A stretch of 64,000 nt of DNA from NCBI GenBank assembly GCA_020081605.1, contig JAHREC010000030.1:1488001-1552000 (forward strand), in the 5' to 3' direction. Position numbers and translations under genes: made by a program. Below the pieces are notes generated by a model that saw nothing but the letters and a program-made list of their open reading frames with translations, had not been told where the DNA came from and searched no databases. Positions 1-10,675 of this stretch are shown piece by piece. Source of the stretch: Albifimbria verrucaria (lineage: Eukaryota > Ascomycota > Sordariomycetes > Hypocreales > Stachybotryaceae). How positions within the stretch are numbered: the first letter of the stretch is position 1; each line of letters opens with the position of its first letter.

Positions 1-171
1 CTAATAGAATGCATCCGCAGAGCTCGCTTGAAAGGCTTGACTCTGGAGCCTGATGGATACGCTCAAGGTCCGCTATCTTACTGCATTGCTAAGCAACCGG
101 ACAACTTGTTCCCTGTACCTGGCAAACCCAGCAGGGCGGGTTTGAGATATGGACTACTGTACGGAGTATGA
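1..171 (+). CDS. Possible C-terminal end of a gene entering from the left (unidentified)
   Basis: Frame 1 is open from the first base for 56 codons and ends in TGA at 169-171. The composition is mixed and protein-like, with segments such as LTLEPDGYAQGPLSYC and LFPVPGKPSRAG. No family is recognised. It may be the last exon of a gene to the left, or a chance open frame. No intron or start can be judged because the window begins inside it. Confidence 0.3.
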   Translation, partial: LIECIRRARLKGLTLEPDGYAQGPLSYCIAKQPDNLFPVPGKPSRAGLRYGLLYGV

Positions 172-575
172 AATGATGACTCCACTGCTCCTCCACATTT
201 AACAAAATAAGGCAGTTCATAGTGCGAAAGGAGCCTCGTGTTCCTTAGCGCCTCGTGTTCTTTAGTGCTTCACCTGTCAATGCAAGGTCATGCTGTCATA
301 GGATGGAGTTCCAATGATAGGCCACTACGAAAGTTCTCCTGAATGATATACAGACCTGTGCTAGGGTATTTGTAAAGAAAAGCAGGCCTGTCCGCTCTAC
401 AGATTTCCTTTCAGACTTGCCCTCTAAGTGCTTTTGCTCTTGTACACTCGCTTCCCCGATATCACTCGACCCATCACCAAGTCCTTCGCTCAACCAGGCT
501 TCTAATCTGAGCCGCCCGCCATTCATTATATCTAATATTACCTACGCAATTAGGCATGCCTTCCCTTCGTCGATT
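172..575. other. Intergenic, upstream of the CE5 gene
   Basis: About 400 bases. The frame of the esterase is open through part of it, but without an ATG and without a signal peptide, so I place the start at 576. A short direct repeat of the type CTCGTGTTCxTTAG occurs near 236-262. Nothing else is recognised. Confidence 0.4.
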
Positions 576-1770
576 ATGCGAGCCGCCCTTGTGGCTGGCG
601 TCGCTTCTGCTGCATCTGTTGAGCTGCATCCTCGCCAGATGGTCACCGATACGTGTGCCGAAGTACACCTCTTCCTGTCTAGGGGCAACAACGAGCCTTA
701 CCCTGGCCGCCAAGGCGCAATTGTCAGCGCTGTCTGCAAAGGTCTCAAGTCATGCGACTACGAAGACATTCAGATGCACAACGCAGGCTCCGACGAGTAC
801 TGCGGCGCTGTCAGCGAGGGCACAGAAAATGGTGTTAACCAAATCATTGCGTATAACAAGCGCTGCCCCAACTCCAAGTTGGTTGTCAGCGGTTTCTCCC
901 AGGGCGCCCATGTGGTTGGTGATATCTTTGGTGGTGGCGGCGGTTCATTCTTCCAAGGCTGCCAAACCAAGATGACGCCTAACATACCCTTCAACACCCC
1001 CGCTGGACAGGCTATTGCTGCCATCGTTACCTTTGGCGATGTTCGTCACGCGGCAAACCAACCTTACAATTATCTAGATGGTGCTACCCACTGGGGTCTC
1101 TTCCCCGTAACAGCCAGCAGTTGGCCAACGCAGCCACCTTTGCAGGTGTTTGGAGAGACTATTGTGCTGCTGGTGATCCTATTTGTGCTGGTGGCGATAA
1201 AACTGAGCAGCACTTGGACTACTTCGATGTTTATACTCCGGAGGTCGCCGAGTACATCCACCAGAAACTTGCCGCTGTCAGTGCCGGGCCTAGCGTGAGC
1301 GTCTCAGCAGCTCCAACTAAGTCTGCCAGCAACACCGTTACCGCAGCTCCTATCCTAGTGCTCCTCACGGCAACAATACTACCGCGACCTACAACGCTCC
1401 CCACAGCAGCCAGACTGTTATAACTGTTACAGACACTGCCGGCAGCACAGTCACAGTCATCACCACTGTCTGCCCTTCCACCCTCTCCTATGTCGCCAAC
1501 CCCACAGCTGAGACGAAGCCTCCTCACATCACTGTCACACAGCAGTACCCTCTGCCTGAGGCTTCTATGCCCACGACTATCAATCTGTCGTCTATTCCTT
1601 ACACTGCTACCGGCACCATTCCTGCCAGTAGCACTCTCGGCACTAATGTGACCATTGTCAAGCCCACTACCACGGCTTCAGTCCCTGCTGTTGGCGGATC
1701 TACCTCTCAATACGCGAAGATGGGAGTTGTTTTTGGCGCAGCAATGGCAGCAGCAGCTGCACTCCTGTAA
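576..1770 (+). CDS. CE5 acetylxylan esterase/cutinase-family hydrolase, secreted, probably GPI-anchored; two apparent frameshifts
   Basis: A serine esterase of carbohydrate esterase family 5, acting outside the cell on acetylated xylan, cutin or similar esters. The start at 576 gives a short hydrophobic leader (MRAALVAGVASAAS). The catalytic serine lies in GFSQGAH, the Asp in AAGDPICAGGD and the His in EQHLDYF, in the family order. Eight or so cysteines fit the usual disulfides. A Ser/Thr-rich stretch follows the catalytic domain, and the protein ends in a hydrophobic tail (GVVFGAAMAAAAALL) typical of a GPI signal, unusual for the family. The frame changes at the C run 1103-1106 and again near 1340-1352. 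Each looks one base short, and homology continues without a gap across the first. No intron of normal length explains them. Family assignment is firm; acetylxylan esterase versus cutinase is not settled. Confidence 0.85.
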
Positions 1771-2890
1771 ACTCCTCAAGAGTCATGAGATATGCCAGCT
1801 GCATGTAACGATTTCTTTTTATAGAAATGCTGAGCCGATAAAAAAATAGACAAATGATAATTTTTAATACAAATAGGTTGCTCATACCTAAATTTCATCA
1901 AGGCCACATGAAATCTAGTGTCATCAAGAATACCCCAAATTCATCAAAGTATTTAAGTGATATAAGTGTGGGTATTTGTCAGTTTAGCGGCTCGTTACAG
2001 TGGAATAAAGAGACCAAGGGCGCAATGGTGATTATATTAATCTCCGAAGAGTGCTGGCAGCGATGGAGCAACATCCCTCCTTGTTTATCGCCGACAGCTT
2101 CTACCAATGTAGCTACCCTACAGTGTATGGTATGGGAGGGTGGGCTCCTTTGTCTCTGACCGTACCGCTTTGAATGGACTGATAAGTATCAATTCTTGTC
2201 GATGATAGCATAGTTCTGTTGCAATTGATGGAGGAGGGTCAGAAAAACTGGAAATAGAGAGCTACTGTCGAACAGTATCCCCGAACCCATATAATCCCGA
2301 AAAGATCATATTCTCCTAGAATTCAGTTGCATTTTTAGGAAAAATGGACTATTACTACGAAGTTGTCAAAAAGGTCTGTGCCAAAGAGGCTGTATGCAAT
2401 TTTGGCAAAATTAAAGGGCTTCAGATTTGTATATTGGAATAACAAGTATATAGTCATTGAAACCAAGAGGTATAGATAATCTGGCTTGAGCAGATAATTG
2501 TGATTCTCCATAATTTGGGTTTGAATACTCAGGAACAGCACTCGCGGGTACATGACCTACCTTGTATTTCCAACAATACCACAGGCCCTATGTTGTCTCA
2601 GAGGCATGATACTGGCCTATTAAGTAAATAGAGAGATGCGTCGATATTCACTATATATGCCAAATCTGTTGAAACTATTGACGAGAATCAATTGGGACTC
2701 ATATGACAGAAAGTTTATACAAGTGTCTGAATAAGACGCGTCAACTATTCAATGTACTTGGAAGAAATCTTAAGGCGGGAGGGGTATGAGCATTGTGGTC
2801 TTTTAAAGCCTATTACGATTACTACTTGCTATGGATAGTCAATAGTGACGGATAGCCATGAGAAAGTAAACAAGAGCATTTGCTACAACA
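1771..2890. other. Intergenic between convergent genes
   Basis: About 1.1 kb, A+T-rich, between the 3' ends of the CE5 gene and the sterol desaturase. Only short open frames without coding features are present. No repeat or RNA gene was recognised. Confidence 0.5.
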
Positions 2891-3955
2891 CTACAGTACC
2901 TTCTTAGCTTCCTTGGAGGCTGCAGCAAGCCTCTCTTTTCTGCTTTTTGCCTCGGTGCCAAGACAGTAATCCCACCACCTGAAGCTGCTAGCATAATTGC
3001 CCTTGAACTGTTCATGATGAACGTCGTGATGCTCAGCGCCAGCCCAAAATGGAACCCAATTGTGGAGGCTCCAGGGAAGTCGTATCCAGAATGTGAATCA
3101 ACGGCCTGAAGCGATCTTAGAACCATCCAAAGGTAAACCGTAATAAGATGAAGGTCTTTCGTAATAGCGCCCCATAGCAATGGGCCGCCCACAGTTCCTA
3201 AGCCAAGAACCATAATCTCAATGGGTGAGGCATACTCGGCTGTGAGACCGAAAGGGGCCGTGTAGCGATGATGAATTTTGTGGATATTGCGGTAGAGGAA
3301 AGGAGATGCGTGCATTAAACGATGAGTCCAGTAGTGCCATGCATCTTCCACAATGAAGAATATGGCGAGATGAAACATCATCTTGGTGACTGGCGGGAAG
3401 GGGCTGAGATCTGGATGTTTAGGGCAATGGCGATAGGATGAAAGAACCTGGGGTGAGAGGACCAAGTGTCAGTACGTCGGATGATATAGGTTTGTTGTTG
3501 GGAAATATGACTGACCAAATCTCGGGCAGTTCAACAAAGAAATGAGCGGCCAAGACCAAGCCTAAGCATCGCCATTGCTCCTTGGCGGAATACACCTTTT
3601 GCTGCTGAATTTTGTATTTTCGAAATTGAGGGATGATATCAATCAGGAACCATAGGAGACATCGGCCGAAGTAGACAGTTTCGTGGATGACAAAAGTCAT
3701 AATGCCAGTGGCTAATATGTCATGCTGCATATAAGCATACCACGCGGTCCAGAGCTTCTCCCAATAATTGAGAGAGGGTAAGACGATTGGACATGGCGCC
3801 AAGCCGAGTGCATGTCCAATGAGGAAGAATTGGCGCTCCTAAAAATGAAGATACAGACTTTGAGTTAGCAAGTGCCCATTTGAAGGAATTTTTCAGGGAA
3901 TGGTGATCATTGTACAGGTGACATACATGTTGTTGAAGGTTGAAAAAGAAGCCAT
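2891..3955 (-). CDS. ERG25: Sterol desaturase/fatty acid hydroxylase family, ERG25-like C-4 methylsterol oxidase; apparent frameshifts
   Basis: A membrane di-iron oxidase of the ER. ERG25 enzymes oxidise the C-4 methyl group of sterol precursors in ergosterol synthesis. All three histidine boxes are visible: [14 protein letters not shown] and, in a shifted frame, HHDVHHEQF. The family segments [16 protein letters not shown] and [20 protein letters not shown] are also present. I infer three exons: 3927-3955, 3516-3838 and 2891-3447, with introns 3839-3926 and 3448-3515. The frame breaks at + strand runs 3400-3403 (G) and 3046-3049 (A), each apparently one base short; the tiny first exon fits phase only if the A run at 3943-3947 is also one short. 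The end ..EAKKVL at 2891 suits the family. It could be a diverged paralogue rather than the housekeeping enzyme. Confidence 0.82.
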
Positions 3956-4875
3956 GATGTTTGTGTTACAATTATTTGAACACGAACAACAGTGGCCGAT
4001 TGGTGATCAATGGCCTGAATGAAAATTCCATCACATAAATAGGCCGTCCGGTGGTTTATCTATCCTCCCAGCGCAAGTATTGGCAGCGGGAAACGTAAGG
4101 AGTTCGACCGCGGACTTGGTGAAGCCGAGTGGCGTGACTTCTCCCAAGCACTCAAATAGAGCCAGAAACGAATTGGCTGACTCGGTACTTGCTTGGTCCG
4201 CTGACAGCCCCTGGCTACCGGGGTTAGCCAACCTATCAAGGGGCCTCGTTTCTGGCTTACAGGCCATCGTGGGACCGATTCGTATTCGGATTTGACCAGA
4301 AGTGGGCCGCTCGTTCGAACTCATCCGACAATGAGCTGAGCCAGAATCTGCCCAGATTTGTGTTGTCAGCAGGGACGAGGAGTTATTATCAGCCGTCATT
4401 TAAAGACCATTCGGATTCCGAAAGCGGACCTGAATCTCATATTATCGTGGCAGTCAAGTAAATTATCGCTATTGATATTGGTGACTAGATAGCTTCGTTA
4501 GAAGATGGAACAGAGCCAAGCCTATAAATTGCATATTGAGCCTAGATTAATAGTTGGGCAGTACGACACCATATGAGCCTTATAGGTTGTAGGCATGGTG
4601 TGTGAGACACAGATATGGTCGGTCGTCGAGCTGGCATTGAAGTGTGAGACTTAACAGATCGGCTTTCTTGTGATACACTGTCGTCCACTGTGATGGAATG
4701 CTTGCGTGTCGCACGTATTAAGCCTGGACGAGTAAAAGATTTAATTGGAACCTGACCACTCACAGCGCAAGATCACTGAAACTGGAATGATTTTGTATCT
4801 AATTTGGATCAATTCTAGAGACATGCATTTCTCCCTGGACATATAAGATGACAGAAATTCTAGCATCTTTCTCAT
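3956..4875. other. Intergenic
   Basis: About 900 bases between divergent genes. The part 4050-4400 is more G+C-rich than its surroundings and has open frames on both strands, but neither looks like a known protein. It could be an old transposon or gene remnant; no terminal repeats were found. Confidence 0.4.
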
Positions 4876-5330
4876 ATGGTAACTAAGATTTATCTTCGCC
4901 TACTTTCCATCATGTTTCTCAATATTATTCTTACTGCATGGGCTTTCAGTTTCGTTGTATATGTGTCCGCTGCCCCTCGCAACGTTCACGGGCAGCCCTT
5001 TGGCTCCGAAGTTGCCCCTGTCCTACGCAGCCTTCTGTCCCTAAGCCGACACAGCCTCCGCTGAGAGTGTACCAGTCATGTGGTGGAAAGCGGGTGCAAC
5101 CCTTTGAGTGCGATGAAGGTTTCGAATGTCTCGATGATCCACGCAATGAGCCTAGCTGTGGCATGGCTTGCGATGAGCCAGGTATTTGCATATCTAAGAG
5201 CGTGCAGTACTGTGGAGGTTATCCAGGTATCTTCGACCCGTGCCCAGAGGGATATCGATGCTATGACAACCCCAACGACGGGTGCGACCCATATAATTTT
5301 GGCGCAGACTGCCCTGGCATCTGCTTATAG
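4876..5330 (+). CDS. Small secreted cysteine-rich protein with two related cysteine modules; apparent frameshift
   Basis: A hydrophobic leader starts at ATG 4876, or at ATG 4912 (MFLNIILTAWAFSFVVYVSA), followed by a Pro-rich spacer and two cysteine modules. Module 1 runs from CGGKRVQPFECDEGFEC to CDEPGIC; module 2 runs from YCGGYPGIFDPC to GADCPGICL, the C-terminus. Both begin with CGG, contain an F.C/Y.C..D.P core and end in PGIC, so they look like a duplication. The leader and the modules are in different frames that meet at the C run 5015-5018, apparently one base short. The CGG...C...C.DDP...GADC.GIC pattern occurs in many fungal secreted proteins whose function is unclear. No enzyme motif is present. 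It is a plausible apoplastic effector or wall-associated protein, which is inference. Confidence 0.7.
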
Positions 5331-6071
5331 GAGGCTTCATCAAGTCGTTATGAGTATAGTAAAACCAGAAATACGTTCTGAGCTTTATTCCACCAGAATG
5401 AGCTTGGTTTATTTTCTACTTCATGAGGTTGTTGATGGAAATTTTGAGATATCCTGGAATGAAAAGGCTTGCTTCATTGTTGGGTTTGGAAACCATTTAG
5501 AGTGATAATGCGAATTGATTGTGCGTTAAGTAAGTTATCTGAATAGTCCATTGAGCTCCTTTGGCCATTAAGTGAATGATTCATGATGAACAAATTGACT
5601 AGTTTCCTTCTCACAAAATCGTGTATGGTGATGCTTTGAACCAGTACTGCAGGGTAGGCCAATACCCACTGCCTGGCAACGGTATTTCCTCGAGTGCCTG
5701 GAGAGCTGAAAGTTTAGCATATGAGAATTAACAGCTTGGTCTAGTAAGGTGCTATGAGATTGCTGAGTTTTTAGCTTCTTCGGGCGCTCTGAAAAACGAC
5801 GTGCCATATTTCTAGCTCGAAGTCGTTCTCCTATCATCATTTCTGAATCATGGTCGATCGAGCGTCATGACAAAATCCAATAAGTGCAACATGTGCCTCC
5901 CACAAGAGGCATGCTGAGATTATTGCATGATGTAGGCTCTAGCTGCAATCTTTTTAACTGGATTTCCCGACCGGTTTAGAAATTGTATAGACATATGCTG
6001 TGTGGAAGAATAGCGTAGTAGAATATGGACAGCTAGAAACAGGATTCACGCAAGTGGTGCCACCCCTTTTA
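5331..6071. other. Intergenic
   Basis: About 740 bases between the convergent ends of the cysteine-rich gene and the pectate lyase. Only short unsupported open frames are present. Confidence 0.5.
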
Positions 6072-7696
6072 TTATGCCACCAGCGAATTCACATAGTTCT
6101 CGAGGTTGGCGTATCCGTTACTTGCGATCTTCATACCATCGCTTGCATCGTTCGGGTTCAGCCCATTGGCTGTTTCCCATGCGTCTGGGATGCCATCCCT
6201 GTCGGAGTCTTGGGCAGCCTGCCCTCCAGCGATAGCGCCGGGCCCACCCATGCTACTCTCATCAGAGATGAGCTTGCCAGATTTGCCCCATGAGCGCACT
6301 TCGGCAACAAGCTTAGTGTCGACAGCATCGCGGGAGCGCGAAGCACCGACGCCGTTGAGGACGGCGGTCACGGCATCTTGGGGGCTGAGGAGGCGTGCAG
6401 GGCTGGGATAAGCGAAAGGGGTGGTCTGGATGGCCATGTTGGAATAACAAGTGGTGGATTCGCAGAGAGCGGAGCCATCCAGGACACCGTTACGGTTCGA
6501 GTCGTAGAAGTTGTTTTTGACGTCTGGACAGATGTAAGCACTTTGAATCTCATGGGAGTAATAAGATGATGTCCAACATACAGCCGCGGAAGTTGGCATT
6601 GCCACGAGTAAAAGCCGTTACGCTGGTGCTTGGGCCAGAGATAAAGTAATTGTTGATAATATTGGCGTAGCTTGCGCCATCGCTGTCTCCAGCGATATAA
6701 CCGCCACCGCCACCCCAGTTATAAATAATCTACTCTTCTTGTCAGCCCTTTCCCTTGTGCAATCATTGAGCGGCCGAGTTGATACTTACATTATTCTGGA
6801 AATCATTCACACCTTTGACCTTCGGGTTTCGTGTCTTATTATCGATATAAAGATTTCTGAATAGACTAACCCCGCCGTCAGTCTGCATCAGACCACCACA
6901 CGAGTGCGTCTCTAGACCCTGTGCGATGATACTGTCTTGTACTGTGACGTTTTGCGCTGTACCACTGATAGAAAAGGTCTCGTCACGACCCCACGATACA
7001 CTGACATGGTCAAATATCATGCGCGAGCCTTCAGCAATAGTTATGGCGTCTTTTCCGGACGAGCCTCCTTTGCCCATCCGGATTCGGATGTGACGAACAA
7101 TAGCGTCGTCCGCATTTGACCAGGACCAGCCATCGCCATAAACAGCGATGCCCTGAGTAAGAGGAGGAAGTCAGTCAATCTGTACCAAATGCTAGACCCA
7201 AACAAAGATGCTTACCCCTCCAGGTGCCGTTTGGCCAGCGATGTAAATCCTCTTGCTCACCACAATGCGTGAAGAAATATTGATGACACCGCTAACGGCG
7301 AAAACAACAATGCGATCAGGCTGGGAAACAGCATCACGAAGTGAACCGGCACCAGAGTCACTACATGCCAAGTGTCAAGATGATAAGTTTTAGCATTAAC
7401 CAAGGGCTCTTACTTCAAATTGGTCACCTTGTAGACCTTGCCGTTTCGTCCGCCTATGGCCGGTCTACCGAATCCTTCGGCACCGGGGAATGCGAGTGGA
7501 GTTGCTGCCCGAGATTCAACCCGTGAAGGATGTTCGGAAATCGCGGACTATGTCGAACAATCGATTAACATCTGCGTAAGCCACAACGCCATTGCCAACA
7601 TATAGACTACTGAATGTAGCGACAAAAATGGTTACCTACACCAACAACGCCCTGCAGCAGAGCTGACGCAACTAGCGAGGCTCCAAGAAGCTTCAT
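6072..7696 (-). CDS. Pectate lyase, polysaccharide lyase family 1, secreted
   Basis: Cleaves de-esterified pectin by beta-elimination outside the cell. The N-terminus MKLLGASLVASALLQGVVG is a signal peptide, and the mature domain begins LAFPGAEGFGRPAIGGRNGK. Core parallel beta-helix segments follow in order: VVSKRIYIAGQTAPGG, DDAIVRHIRIRMGKGG, GSRMIFDHVSVSWGRDE, QGLETHSCGGLMQT, NLYIDNKTRNPKVKG, YNWGGGGGYIAGDS. The C-terminus carries a calcium-binding-like DSDRDGIPDAW motif and ends YVNSLVA. About five introns are needed, for example one ending before SAISEHP, one at VTNL-NDSG, one after TAPGG, one after FQNNV, and one between NANFRG and YVKNNF; all have GT-AG ends. No frameshift is needed. 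The match to the fungal PL1 form with a long C-terminal extension is strong. Confidence 0.9.
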
Positions 7697-9533
7697 GGTG
7701 TGACTTTGATCCTTGTTTGCCTCTTTATCGCAAATCTAAATGTCTTTTGTGTGTATTTGAGTCGCTATCAACGAAGCTATCCAGCAAAGGCGAGAAAAAG
7801 ATGCTTTGGTGTGAGGGCTAGCCAACCTCTTATAGCGTGGTGGTTTCGCAGTGGCAATGCAAGAACTAGATTGAGGAGGGACAAGCACTGAGAAAAAAAA
7901 GCAACACCGATGCTAATAAGGAACCATGTACTGTTCCGGGTCTATCTACCAGAGACAGTCCCATGGCATGTTAGCGTGGTCTCTCTGGCACATCGGTCTT
8001 ATCAAAATAGGAAATTCAATTCTTCTGGATCAAGACTCCGTGTTGAGTCCTATTGGTGGGATTGACAGAATCAACTTTGGAGATGGGGCCGAGCAGCCTC
8101 GGAGTGTTCGTCCTGCAAAATGTGGGGTAAACAAGATGACAGGACGGGACAATATGAAACATGCGGATTTAGATGGAAGATCGTCCTGATATTGGGGCGT
8201 CCATTGGAAATTCTCCGCGCTCGCGACAAAGCAGAACGAATGGCTTGTATGGGGCGTAGTAGGCGTGCACTGGTGGATCCGGACTTGAAAGTCTAGCGAC
8301 TGACTTGATGTCTGTATGAACGATGATACTTAATTAAGCTGATTCCATCCATCCGTCGCAGTACACGTGTTTTGCGCCCCGCGGATGCAATAACAGCGGA
8401 GCTCTTTCATAGGGTGTTTCATCCTAGCAATTGCTCTCCAATCTCACACGAGATGGTATGCGATCACTAAATCCGCATAGATTGAAATGACGTTTCCTAA
8501 AACACTGCTATTTTCCAAAATTTTATGATTGCTTATTGATCCACATCACTTTAGATTCATCTTACAGGCACCGCGGGGTTCGAGGCAAATCGATCATGTT
8601 TGTTATTAAAAGTCGAAAGAGTTAATATGTCACTCGGCATCGTCTCTTCCTCCAACTCTAGCAACCTTGCCATCTTGCTCACCCCATATTTAAGAGTATA
8701 AGAAATGAAGAAATCCTCATTTCTTTGCTTACCCTAATTGACTGCCTGAACTGCTGTTATACACGCTTGACAAACCTCGTCCGATGGTCCTACGACGAAT
8801 TAGTATGACAAGCTGAGTACCTCCTTGAATGTTTGAAGACCCCAACACCATACCGCTCGCCACAGCGTCTTAATAAATACTTCAGTATAGAAAAAGACTT
8901 AGTATGATCCTCTGGATATTGAAGATATCATATCTTCCGAAGCTACTAAATAATAGGACTTCTATCACCGGATGATTTACCAGCCAATCAATGCCACTAG
9001 CTTTTCCCCGTTTTATTTGGATCAGGTCTATGTCCGATACTTGATTGGAGTCTTTGGACATTCAATGAGATCGAGAAAATTCACTGGATATTGTTGCATT
9101 GTTTCATACCCGACTTGATCCTCTACCCGGCTCTTCATTGGGGTGGTACCAAGCAAGAGCCAATATGGAACTAATTGGATTTAGAAAAAAAAAGTTGACT
9201 GGAGCTGTCACTTGGAAAGACCATGAGTAAGAGTTATCATTAGCCATAATTTCATCCGCAATACATTACTAGAGGTGCATACGCTATCAGGACATCTGCC
9301 AAGTTACAGTCTCCTCCTCAACCCACATGCGAACAACGATAGAAGCACAACACATCTTGCTATATATATAGATGCATATATGTAAACCCCTCATTTAACT
9401 TCGGTATGCCAATTGCTAATTTGTGCGACAAGATAAAGACTTTTAGAAGGTAAATGAAACAACCACCTCATGATTGACGGGACGAACGACTGCTGAGTTG
9501 TATTGCTAGGTTACGTTCTGCCATTACTAACGC
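7697..9533. other. Gene-poor spacer
   Basis: About 1.8 kb upstream of the pectate lyase, which presumably holds its promoter. Open frames at 7700-8190 have no leader or motif and are probably spurious. Composition becomes steadily more A+T-rich toward the RIP-mutated repeat at 9.5 kb. Confidence 0.5.
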
Positions 9534-10107
9534 ATCATCGTTAGGGAGAGAGCTATCTAAAGATAATAGTCGAGTTCGTAAGAAGTTGCGGCTTGATTAT
9601 TCCACATAAGTATTAACTTTCTCATATCGTTGCCAGAGCAATTACACCAGCTTTTATTCTTATTTAGGAATAATAAAGCTATCTATTTAATTTATTTTAA
9701 GGTTTAAATAAGAATACCTATAAGAAATTAAAATTAGAATTTTATTTAGTATTTTAGATTCGATAACCTAAATATCTAAATAAATTAATATTTATTAATA
9801 TTAATAAAGTATTAACTTAAATAAATAATATAATAATCTTATTAAAAAAATAAAATTTAAAATAAAATATAAATAATTAATATATAATAAAAGAATAATT
9901 AATAGCTCTATAAATATAATTAAATTAAGATTTACTGCCTATCTAAAGCTTAAAAAGCATATAATTACTATATTTTTAGCTTCTTATATTACTTAAGAAT
10001 TTATAATAAGTATATTAAAGAATTCTATACCTTAAAGAATATAGCTATAAAATATATAAAACTTATAAAGCTAAAACCAGCTTAAGATATTACTCCTCTA
10101 ATATTAT
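9534..10107. repeat. RIP-mutated tandem repeat, copy 1
   Basis: First of two head-to-tail copies with a period of about 574 bp; the marker AGCTATCTAAAGATAATAG occurs at 9551 and again at 10125. Differences between the copies are almost all C/T or G/A transitions, and much of the unit is nearly pure A+T rich in TpA, the mark of repeat-induced point mutation in ascomycetes. In this copy the left end keeps more C and G (GTCGAGTTCGTAAGAAG) while the right end is fully depleted. No open frame survives. The parent element is unknown; no terminal inverted repeats or transposase motifs were found. Boundaries are good to about 10 bases. Confidence 0.75.
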
Positions 10108-10675
10108 ATTATTATTAGAGAGAGAGCTATCTAAAGATAATAGTTGAGTTTATAAGAAGTTATAGCTTAATTATTTTATATAAATATTAACTTTTTATAT
10201 TATTATTAAAATAATTATATTAGCTTTTATTCTTATTTAAGAATAATAAAGCTATTTATTTAATTTATTTTAAGATTTAAATAAAAATATTTATAAAAAT
10301 TAAAATTAAAATTTTATTTAATATTTTAGATTTAATAATTTAAATATTTAAATAAATTAATACTTATTAATATTAATAGAATATTAACTTAAATAAATAA
10401 TATAATAATTTTATTAAAAAAATAGAATTTAAAGTAAAATATAAATAATTAATATATAATAAAAGAATAATTAATAGCTTTATAGATATAACTAAGTTAA
10501 GGTTTGCTGCTTATCTAAAGCTTAAAAAATACATAATTACTATATTTCTAGCTCCTTACGCCGCTCAAGAATTTATAATAAGCGTATCAAAGAATTCCAT
10601 GCCTCGAAGAATATAGCTATAAAATATATGAAACTCATGAAGCTGAAACCAGCTTAAGATATTACTCCTCCAATG
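10108..10675. repeat. RIP-mutated tandem repeat, copy 2
   Basis: Second head-to-tail copy, following copy 1 directly. Its left end is depleted (GTTGAGTTTATAAGAAG against GTCGAGTTCGTAAGAAG in copy 1), while its right end retains C and G, for example GCGTATCAAAGAATTCC against GTATATTAAAGAATTCT. The two copies are therefore mutated in complementary parts. Similarity fades at about 10675, inside the last codons of the neighbouring regulator. Confidence 0.75.

Noticed and set aside
4050..4400. G+C-richer segment with open frames on both strands as a transposon fragment
   Set aside because: No terminal repeats, no transposase-like motif and no second copy in the window; left as intergenic.
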